NCBI GenBank assembly: GCA_051891195.1
Contig: JBJFEZ010000045.1
Location: 1 to 7,653, forward strand
Origin: CAG-273 sp051891195
Lineage (GTDB): Bacteria > Bacillota > Clostridia > TANB77 > CAG-508
Length of the DNA: 7,653 nucleotides
Direction of reading: 5' to 3'
Position 1 is the first letter of the stretch. Every line of letters starts with the position of its first letter. Made by a program: the position numbers and the translations under genes. The notes under the pieces were generated by a model. The model had not been told where the DNA came from. It ran no database searches and saw only the letters and a program-made list of their open reading frames with translations. This document shows positions 1 to 5,522 of the stretch, in pieces.

Positions 1-4
1 CACA

Positions 5-1591
5 ATGAAAATAAATTCATTAAAGATTATAATTGTTATATTTATTTTATTTGTTATTGCAGGTGGAGCATTTTTTATAGTAGAAAATTCTAAAAACAAA
101 GAAGAAGAAAGTCAAGAAATATCATACAAAATTGTAAATATGATTACAGAACTTAGACTAGGAATTTCTGATTTTGACAGTATGCATCCATATATAACTA
201 ATAATAGAGAAGTAATTTATATAAATCAATTAATATTCGAACCATTACTTACAGTTACAGAAGATTATAAAATAACTAACTGCTTGGCTAAAGAATGGTC
301 AAAATTAGAGGAAAATTACTATTTAATTAAATTAAAAGAAAATGTAAAATGGCAAGATAATAGTGAATTTACATCTACAGATGTTAAATTTTCTATTGAA
401 CAATTAAAAGAATTAAAAAATTCTATTTATTATGAAAACGTAAAAAACATAAAATCAGTAGAAATTATAGACAACTATACAGTACGTATAGAACTAACGC
501 AAGAAGTACCACTTTTTGAATACAATCTTATTTTCCCTATAATTTCTTCTAAACAATATAAAAATATAGATATACAATCTTCTAATAAAGTGCCTTTAGG
601 AACAGGTAAGTATAAAATTTCAGCAATAGAAAAAGAAAAAATAGAGCTTGAAAAAAATAATAATTATAGAAATATAGATATTGAAGACAGCAATTTTAAA
701 ACAATAACTATAAATATATATGATTCTACTGGAAAAGTGTATAATGCTTTTAAATTAGGTAGCATAGATTTTATTCATACAAATAATAACAATATAGAAG
801 AATATATAGGAACTATGGGGTATGGCAAAAAAACATACGCAAATAGAGAATATGATTATTTAGCTTTAAATTGTCAAAATGGTATTTTACAATTTAAAGA
901 AGTTAGACAAGCTATAAACAAAATAATAGATAAAGAAAAAATAACAGTATCAATATTAGAAAATAAAGCTACAGTAGCAAATTATTCTATAGATAGCAAC
1001 AATTATTTATTAAAAAATTATGTATATAAAAAATCAAATGTAGAAAAAGCAAAAGAAATTCTAAAAGAATCAGGTTGGAAGTTTGAATATGGAATTTGGC
1101 AAAAAGAGATTAATGGTATAACCAAAACTATCAACATAGATTTAGCGGTAAATAAAAATGATACTCAAAGAATAAAAGTAGCTGAAGAATTAAAAACTCA
1201 ATTAGAATCTGCAGGAATAAAAATTAATATTCAAAAAATTTCTCAAACTCAATATCAAAATTACCTAAAAAATCACCAATATGAAATGCTATTAACAGGA
1301 ATATATACTCCAATAGCACCAGATTTAAATGGACTTTTAGGAAAAGACAACTTAGCAAATTATGAAAATGAAGAAATTAACACTATTTTAAATGACTTGA
1401 ATAGCATTAAAGACGAAGAAACTATAAAAGAAAAATATAATAGAATTTTTGAAATTTATGAGCAAGATATACCTTATATAGGACTATATTACAATAATGA
1501 TGTAATAGCATACTCTACAAACTTACTTGGAGATATAAACCCAAACTGGTATAGCATTTTTTACAATTTTTCTAACTGGTATAGGCAATAA
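5..1591 (+). CDS. Family 5 extracellular solute-binding protein (oligopeptide/dipeptide ABC transporter type), membrane-anchored
   Basis: This is a substrate-binding protein of the SBP_bac_5 (OppA/DppA-like) family, which captures peptides or similar ligands outside the membrane and hands them to an ABC permease. At 528 residues it has the usual family length. Residues 6-26 form a hydrophobic N-terminal helix, followed by a charged linker and the family fold. Visible landmarks are LRLGISDFDSMHPY (50-63), the FEPLL segment (78-82), WQDNSEFTSTDVKFS (116-130, the family's 'dG..ltaeDV.fs' signature with Asn for the usual Gly), GTGKYKI (199-205) and the LNCQ...FKEVRQAINKIID block (288-309). No Cys follows the hydrophobic stretch, so it is probably held by an uncleaved helix and not a lipid. 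The ATG is only four bases from the window edge, so its ribosome site is not visible. No permease or ATPase gene follows; partners would lie upstream or elsewhere. The substrate is unknown. Confidence 0.9.
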   Translation: MKINSLKIIIVIFILFVIAGGAFFIVENSKNKEEESQEISYKIVNMITELRLGISDFDSMHPYITNNREVIYINQLIFEPLLTVTEDYKITNCLAKEWSKLEENYYLIKLKENVKWQDNSEFTSTDVKFSIEQLKELKNSIYYENVKNIKSVEIIDNYTVRIELTQEVPLFEYNLIFPIISSKQYKNIDIQSSNKVPLGTGKYKISAIEKEKIELEKNNNYRNIDIEDSNFKTITINIYDSTGKVYNAFKLGSIDFIHTNNNNIEEYIGTMGYGKKTYANREYDYLALNCQNGILQFKEVRQAINKIIDKEKITVSILENKATVANYSIDSNNYLLKNYVYKKSNVEKAKEILKESGWKFEYGIWQKEINGITKTINIDLAVNKNDTQRIKVAEELKTQLESAGIKINIQKISQTQYQNYLKNHQYEMLLTGIYTPIAPDLNGLLGKDNLANYENEEINTILNDLNSIKDEETIKEKYNRIFEIYEQDIPYIGLYYNNDVIAYSTNLLGDINPNWYSIFYNFSNWYRQ

Positions 1592-1612
1592 GAAAAAAAT
1601 TATAAAAAATAC

Positions 1613-1640
1613 TTGACAAATAAAATTGTTAGTATATAAT
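1613..1640 (+). promoter_or_regulatory. Predicted sigma-A promoter of the recA operon
   Basis: A consensus -35 TTGACA (1613-1618) and a consensus -10 TATAAT (1635-1640) are separated by 16 bases, in the 102-base gap between the solute-binding protein gene and recA. Both hexamers are perfect matches, which makes this the clearest promoter in the window. Transcription would begin near 1647, inside the LexA-like site, giving a leader of about 45 bases before recA. Confidence 0.85.
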
Positions 1641-1645
1641 AAGTA

Positions 1646-1659
1646 CAAACAAACGTTTA
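1646..1659 (+). promoter_or_regulatory. Predicted LexA (SOS) operator upstream of recA
   Basis: The sequence CAAACAAACGTTTA fits the low-GC Gram-positive SOS box CGAACRNRYGTTYG at 12 of 14 positions. The two differences are the symmetric outer G-to-A changes in the half-sites, so the site remains an AAAC-N4-GTTT palindrome. It starts five bases after the -10 box and covers the expected transcription start, where a bound LexA dimer would block initiation. LexA control of recA is established in Bacillus and Clostridium; its action at this exact site is inferred. Confidence 0.75.
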
Positions 1660-1693
1660 TAAAATTAAAAACAGTGAAAGGAATGAATAAATA

Positions 1694-2746
1694 ATGAGTA
1701 AAGAAAATTCAGAAAAAATTAAAGCATTAGAGGCAGCATTAGGTCAAATTGAAAAACAATTTGGAAAAGGTTCTGTTATGAAATTAGGAGATTATACAGA
1801 AATGAATGTAGAGGCTATTCCAACAGGAGCTTTAAGCTTAGATATAGCATTAGGAATAGGTGGTATTCCTAGAGGAAGAATTATAGAAGTATTTGGACCT
1901 GAGTCTTCTGGAAAAACTACTTTAGCATTGCACTTAATTGCAGAAGCACAAAAAATGGGAGGAGAAGCAGCTTTTATTGATGCAGAACATGCGTTAGACC
2001 CAGTTTATGCAAAACATTTAGGGGTTAATATAGATGACTTAATAGTTTCTCAACCAGACACTGGTGAGCAAGCATTAGAAATTGCAGAAGCCTTAGTTAG
2101 AAGTGGCGCACTAGACATTATTGTGGTTGACTCAGTTGCAGCTTTAGTTCCAAAAGCAGAAATTGACGGAGATATGGGAGATGCACATGTTGGATTACAA
2201 GCAAGATTAATGTCACAAGCTTTAAGAAAATTAGCTGGTGTAATTAATAAATCTAAATGTGTTATAGTATTTATTAACCAATTAAGAGAAAAGGTTGGTG
2301 TTATGTTTGGTAACCCAGAAACAACACCTGGCGGTAGAGCTTTAAAATTTTATGCTTCAGTTAGATTAGACATTAGAAGAGTTGAAAGCTTAAAACAAGA
2401 TGGAGAAGTTATTGGTAACCGTACAAGAGTAAAAGTTGTTAAAAACAAAGTAGCTCCACCATTTAGAGAAGCTGAATTTGATATAATATATGGTAAAGGA
2501 ATTTCAAAAGAAGGAAACATATTAGATGCAGCTGTTAACTTAGACATTATTGAAAAAAGTGGTTCTTGGTTTAGTTATAATGGAGAAAGAATAGGACAAG
2601 GTAGAGAAAATGTTAAAGAATATTTAGCTAATAATCCAAAAGTTGCTGAAGAAGTAGAAAACAAAATTAGAGAAAATTATTCAAAAGCTTTTGAAAAAAG
2701 TTTAGGTGAAGAAGAAGCAGATACTGAAGAAGAGCTAGAAGAATAA
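1694..2746 (+). CDS. recA: Recombinase RecA
   Basis: RecA is the ATP-dependent strand-exchange protein that forms filaments on single-stranded DNA, drives homologous recombination and triggers LexA self-cleavage in the SOS response. The 350-residue product is full length. The Walker A motif GPESSGKT is at 68-75 and the Walker B strand LDIIVVD at 140-146. The DNA-binding loop regions are EIDGDMGDAHVG (about 156-167) and NQLREKVGVMFGNPETTPGGRA (195-216). The C terminus is strongly acidic, ending in a run of Glu, as is normal for RecA tails that restrain DNA access. The ATG follows a GAAAGGA site (1676-1682) with a slightly long 11-base spacing. It is the first gene after the TTGACA/TATAAT promoter and LexA box and is followed 25 bases later by recX. 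Its codon use is somewhat more G/C-tolerant than its neighbours, consistent with a well-expressed conserved gene. Confidence 0.99.
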   Translation: MSKENSEKIKALEAALGQIEKQFGKGSVMKLGDYTEMNVEAIPTGALSLDIALGIGGIPRGRIIEVFGPESSGKTTLALHLIAEAQKMGGEAAFIDAEHALDPVYAKHLGVNIDDLIVSQPDTGEQALEIAEALVRSGALDIIVVDSVAALVPKAEIDGDMGDAHVGLQARLMSQALRKLAGVINKSKCVIVFINQLREKVGVMFGNPETTPGGRALKFYASVRLDIRRVESLKQDGEVIGNRTRVKVVKNKVAPPFREAEFDIIYGKGISKEGNILDAAVNLDIIEKSGSWFSYNGERIGQGRENVKEYLANNPKVAEEVENKIRENYSKAFEKSLGEEEADTEEELEE

Positions 2747-2756
2747 TATATTATAG

Positions 2757-2766
2757 TAAAAGGTGA
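2757..2766 (+). promoter_or_regulatory. Ribosome binding site that decides the recX start
   Basis: The stretch AAAAAGGTGA ends six bases before TTG 2772. Its AGGTGA part pairs with the 3' end of 16S rRNA (complement AAAGGAGGTGATCC). The alternative in-frame GTG at 2763 lies inside this site and has no purine-rich site of its own upstream, so TTG 2772 is the better start. Confidence 0.6.
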
Positions 2767-2771
2767 ATAAA

Positions 2772-3233
2772 TTGTACAACGATATAGAAGAATTTGATAA
2801 ATTAAAAACTAAAGTGCTAAAATATATTATGTATAAGAAGAGAACAGAAAGAGAAGTCTTTCAAAAGTTCTCTTCTTCTGCTAATGAAAATTTGCTAGAA
2901 GATGTTATTGAGCACTTAAAAGAAATTGGTTATATTAATGACAAAAATTATATAGAAAGAGCAGTAAACGAATTTATGGCAATAAACACTCTTTCTATAA
3001 AAGAAATAAGAAATAAATTATATACAAAAGGAATTAGCAGTGATATAATAGACACATATTTTTCTAATAATGAAGATGAATTAGAAAAATATCAGCTAAA
3101 TTGTGCAAAAAAAATTATACTAAAAAAACAAACTCAAATGGAAAAAGAAGAAATAGAACAATTTTTATATAGAAAAGGTTATTCGTCAGAATGTGTTAAA
3201 AATGCTTTTGATGAATTAGAAACTGAAGAATGA
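2772..3233 (+). CDS. recX: Regulatory protein RecX
   Basis: RecX binds RecA filaments and modulates their activity; recA-recX adjacency is a classic arrangement. The product is 153 residues from TTG 2772, or 156 from GTG 2763. TTG is preferred because the AAAGGTGA ribosome site covers the GTG. The protein is made of three tandem three-helix repeats, the family architecture, at about 10-61, 62-103 and 104-150. Family-type signatures are KRTEREVFQKF followed by VIEHLKEIGYINDKNY in repeat 1, SIKEIRNKLYTKGIS in repeat 2, and EEIEQFLYRKGYSSECVKNAFDEL in repeat 3. It is closer in size to the compact 166-residue E. coli protein than to the 200-plus-residue forms common in Bacilli. It follows recA by 25 bases without a terminator and so should share its SOS-controlled transcript. 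Identity rests on repeats and context, since RecX sequences diverge strongly. Confidence 0.9.
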   Translation: MYNDIEEFDKLKTKVLKYIMYKKRTEREVFQKFSSSANENLLEDVIEHLKEIGYINDKNYIERAVNEFMAINTLSIKEIRNKLYTKGISSDIIDTYFSNNEDELEKYQLNCAKKIILKKQTQMEKEEIEQFLYRKGYSSECVKNAFDELETEE

Positions 3234-3269
3234 CACAATTAAATTTTATAAATATTAATAGGAGCAAAA

Positions 3270-4019
3270 ATGCAAAACGTATTAACATTAGAAACAAATA
3301 AATATAAAGTAAAAATAGACAATTTTGAAGGACCATTAGACTTACTATGCCATTTAATAGATAAAAACAAAATGGACATTTGTGATATAAAAATAAGTGA
3401 AATTACAGACCAATATATTGCATATTTAAATGCTATGGAAAAATTAAACCTAGAAATTGCAAGTGAGTTTTTAATAATGGCTTCTACTTTACTATATTTA
3501 AAATCTAAAACTCTTTTACCTAATCAAGTTGAAGATGAAAAGGAACTAACAGAAGAAGAACTATTAAGAAGAATTATAGAATATAAAAAATATAAAGAAA
3601 TTACAAAAAAACTAAGAGAAGCTATAGAACAAAACAACAAAAAAATATTTAAAAACCCTGAAATTATAGAGCTTCCAAAACAAAAGTTAGAAGCAACATA
3701 TACAAAAGAAAATATTTCTGAAGTGTATAAAAGTTTGGTAGAAAAAAATGCACAAAAACTAAATCAAAATGCTAAAAATATTGAAAAAATAGCAATTACA
3801 GACACATATACTGTTGAAAGTAAAATAAAAGTTATGTTTAAAGAGCTTATTCGTAAAAATAAATTTGTATTTAATAAACTATTTTCTGTAAAAAAATGTA
3901 ACAAGCAAGAAGTAATGACAGCATTTACAGGACTTTTAGAATTATCAAGAAGAAATAAAGTAATTACTGCTCAAGAAGAACTATTTGGAGATATAACTGT
4001 AGAAAAGGCAAAACGATAA
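3270..4019 (+). CDS. scpA: Segregation and condensation protein A
   Basis: ScpA is the kleisin subunit of the SMC-ScpAB condensin complex. It bridges the SMC heads and binds a ScpB dimer, organising and segregating the chromosome. The 249-residue length is typical. The N-terminal SMC-neck-binding domain shows FEGPLDLLCHLIDKNKMDICDIKISEITDQYI (19-50) and the following EIASEFLIMASTLLYLKSKTLLP helix (62-84), both highly characteristic. A charged, Lys/Glu-rich linker occupies about 85-180. The C-terminal winged-helix domain (about 185-249) contains FKELIRKNKFVF and a TAFTGLLELSRRNKVITAQEELFGDI ending. The ATG has an AGGAG site (3260-3264) five bases away. It sits 36 bases after recX. The usual downstream partner scpB is absent: after an 83-base gap comes a DUF2953 gene. 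ScpB must be encoded elsewhere if the complex is complete. Confidence 0.97.
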   Translation: MQNVLTLETNKYKVKIDNFEGPLDLLCHLIDKNKMDICDIKISEITDQYIAYLNAMEKLNLEIASEFLIMASTLLYLKSKTLLPNQVEDEKELTEEELLRRIIEYKKYKEITKKLREAIEQNNKKIFKNPEIIELPKQKLEATYTKENISEVYKSLVEKNAQKLNQNAKNIEKIAITDTYTVESKIKVMFKELIRKNKFVFNKLFSVKKCNKQEVMTAFTGLLELSRRNKVITAQEELFGDITVEKAKR

Positions 4020-4102
4020 TAAATTACAAAATTTAACTATATTTGTTTAAAAAAATATAAAAAGGAAAAACTAATATTAAGTAACTTCAAAAGGAGGTTA
4101 TT

Positions 4103-4735
4103 ATGATATTAGTTTTAATTTTGCTTGTAATTTTTATATTATTAATATTAATTACAATTTTATTTTTACTTTCTACTCTACATATAGAAATAAAAAACTT
4201 AAAGGCATCAAATATAGAGCCCAAAAACAACCCAGATTACGCTGTTATTTTTTCATTATATTTAGGTAATCATATAAAATGGTTATGGTTTCATTTAAAC
4301 AGTAAAAAAATGAGAAAATATTACTCTAAAATTCAGTTAGAAAAAATAGATTATAAAATATTAAAAGATAATTTTAAATTTGAATATTTGAAAGAACTAA
4401 AAAAGCTAAAAGTTAAACTTTCATATTTAGATTTTTATTTTGAATTAGGAGTAGAAAATCCAGTTACAACATCTTTTTTAGTAGCTAATATTGCTAGTAT
4501 AATATCTATTATATTACCATATGTAGCAAAAACTATAGATAAAAAAAGGTATAAGTATAATATAGTACCAATATATAAAAGCGAAACTGTATATAAAATT
4601 AAATTTAATTGTATAATTGAAATAAAATTGGTACATATTATCAATATAATATATTCTGTTATAAAGAAAGGAAGAAGTGATAAAAATGAACGAACAACAT
4701 CCAATAGAAAATCTTATGGTTACAGCTATGAATAG
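4103..4735 (+). CDS. DUF2953 family membrane protein
   Basis: This 210-residue protein matches the DUF2953 family by build and neighbourhood; the family's biochemical role is unknown. Residues 2-24 form one strong membrane helix of Ile/Leu/Phe, followed by a basic, Lys-rich domain probably on one face of the membrane. A second hydrophobic patch lies around 134-147 (VANIASIISIILPY), and the C-terminal IKFNCIIEIKLVHIINIIYSVIKKG segment is family-like. The ATG at 4103 has the strongest ribosome site in the window, AAGGAGG (4091-4097). The last 50 bases overlap the start of ytfJ in another frame, so the RTTSNRKSYGYSYE tail is dictated by ytfJ's N-terminal codons. DUF2953 genes are commonly found immediately before ytfJ in Clostridia and are often assumed to be sporulation-linked; that link is inference from position. 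Confidence 0.85.
   Translation: MILVLILLVIFILLILITILFLLSTLHIEIKNLKASNIEPKNNPDYAVIFSLYLGNHIKWLWFHLNSKKMRKYYSKIQLEKIDYKILKDNFKFEYLKELKKLKVKLSYLDFYFELGVENPVTTSFLVANIASIISIILPYVAKTIDKKRYKYNIVPIYKSETVYKIKFNCIIEIKLVHIINIIYSVIKKGRSDKNERTTSNRKSYGYSYE
4665..4681 (+). promoter_or_regulatory. Ribosome binding site that decides the ytfJ start
   Basis: The stretch AGAAAGGAAGAAGTGAT lies inside the end of the DUF2953 gene. Its GAAGTGAT part (4674-4681) matches the anti-Shine-Dalgarno complement GAGGTGAT at 7 of 8 positions and is well placed for ATG 4686. The in-frame GTG at 4677 is part of this site, so ATG 4686 is preferred. Confidence 0.55.
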
Positions 4736-5300
4736 TATTAAAGATATGGTTGATGTAGATACAATAATAGGAGAGCCTATACAAACAAGTAACAATATTG
4801 TTATAATTCCAATATCAAAAGTTGGTTTTGGGTTTGCTTCAGGAGGTAGTGAATTTAAAGGTGAAACCATTGACGAATATACAAAAAAAGATAAAGAGGA
4901 AGCTATTCAATATAGGCTACCATTTGGTGGAGGAAGTGGAGCAGGAGTTTCTATTTCTCCAGTTGCATTCTTAGTAGTACAACAAAACAATGTAAAACTA
5001 TTGCCTGTGGAGCACTGTTCATCCGTTGATAGATTATTAGATTATGTGCCAGATTTAATAGAAAAAACAAATAATCTTTTAAATAAAAATATGCAAAATA
5101 AAAAAGAAGAAAAGAAGGATGAATTTAAAAGTAAAGAAAAAATGAAAAAGGAAATAAAACAGACTATAGAAGAGTTGGGAGAAGAACCAGAAAATATAAT
5201 AACAAGAACTACTCCTAGACGTACTAAAATTCATAGACCAGAACAAACTGTGTATGAATACCAATATGATGAGACAAATGGAGACAATATACAAGAGTAA
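4686..5300 (+). CDS. ytfJ: GerW family sporulation protein YtfJ with a charged C-terminal extension
   Basis: YtfJ/GerW is a small soluble protein made in the forespore; in Bacillus subtilis it is needed for germination responses. Its molecular activity is not firmly established. The N-terminal ~130 residues carry the family core: HPIENLMVTAMNSIKDMVDVDTIIGEPI (5-32), IVIIPISKVGFGFASGGSEF (38-57), LPFGGGSGAGVSISPVAFLVV (78-98) and the LLPVE strand (105-109). The MNEQHPIE start at ATG 4686 agrees with the usual family N terminus, whereas GTG 4677 would add three residues and overlap the ribosome site. The gene overlaps DUF2953 by 50 bases, suggesting translational coupling. The 204-residue product is about 50 residues longer than the 151-residue B. 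subtilis protein. The extra length is a charged tail (about 136-204): a Lys/Glu helix, a TRTTPRRTKIHRP basic patch and a Tyr/Asp/Glu-rich end. Presence of this gene suggests, but does not prove, a spore-former. Confidence 0.93.
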   Translation: MNEQHPIENLMVTAMNSIKDMVDVDTIIGEPIQTSNNIVIIPISKVGFGFASGGSEFKGETIDEYTKKDKEEAIQYRLPFGGGSGAGVSISPVAFLVVQQNNVKLLPVEHCSSVDRLLDYVPDLIEKTNNLLNKNMQNKKEEKKDEFKSKEKMKKEIKQTIEELGEEPENIITRTTPRRTKIHRPEQTVYEYQYDETNGDNIQE

Positions 5301-5342
5301 GAAAATTATAGAATGATGCTAAAATAATCTGTTAATTTTGGC

Positions 5343-5505
5343 ATTAGCAATATAATACTTTTTTAGAGCTCCAACCCCCAACTGCGAAGAAACCGCAATC
5401 GGATTGCTATTACAAAAATAAGTTGATATCCGTGCAATCCTTTAGCGGTTTCTACCTTGTCGGTCCCCACGAAACCACGCTCTAAAAAAGTATTATATTG
5501 CTAAT
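5343..5505. repeat. Palindromic element: perfect 27-base inverted repeat around a GC-rich core
   Basis: Arms at 5343-5369 and 5479-5505 are exact reverse complements over 27 bases (outer end ATTAGCAATATAATAC, inner end TTTTTTAGAGC). Beyond one C/A mismatch, two more G-C pairs extend the stem to 5340 and 5508. The 109-base interior is about 47% G+C by direct count, in DNA otherwise far more AT-rich. It has no open reading frame of note. It fills the gap between the convergent genes ytfJ and the carboxypeptidase. Three readings are open: a structured non-coding RNA closed by a long stem, a small non-autonomous transposon (MITE), or an elaborate bidirectional transcription barrier. No target-site duplication is obvious at the arm ends and no U-tract follows either arm directly. 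I do not recognise it as a known RNA family. Confidence 0.85.
5388..5453. other. Nested two-part hairpin inside the palindromic element
   Basis: AGAAACCGC (5388-5396) pairs with GCGGTTTCT (5445-5453) over nine bases, and GGATTGC (5401-5407) pairs with GCAATCC (5434-5440) over seven. The two helices are separated by a symmetric four-by-four internal loop and capped by a 26-base loop (5408-5433). An alternative short pairing exists between CGGAT (5400-5404) and ATCCG (5428-5432), and another between TGCG (5383-5386) and CGCA (5394-5397), so the core could switch conformation. Pairings were found by eye; no folding energy was computed. Confidence 0.65.
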
Positions 5506-5522
5506 ACCGTAAGAAGAGATTT

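Noticed and set aside
2350..2547. Minus-strand 65-residue open frame within recA
   Set aside because: It is fully antisense to a conserved part of recA and has no family resemblance.
4032..4061. Promoter-like TTTAAC-18-TATAAA between scpA and DUF2953
   Set aside because: Weak matches with a long spacer in extremely AT-rich DNA; chance is likely, though an internal promoter cannot be excluded.
4435..4870. Minus-strand open frames of 89 and 118 residues
   Set aside because: They lie wholly over DUF2953 and ytfJ, have low-complexity Ile/Leu/Phe composition typical of antisense reading of AT-rich genes, and lack ribosome sites.
5079..5294. Minus-strand 71-residue Phe/Leu-rich open frame
   Set aside because: It is the antisense shadow of the Lys/Glu-rich tail of ytfJ.
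5343..5369. TATAAT inside the left arm of the palindrome as a promoter
   Set aside because: No acceptable -35 element lies 15-19 bases upstream; the nearest TTGGCA is only seven bases away.
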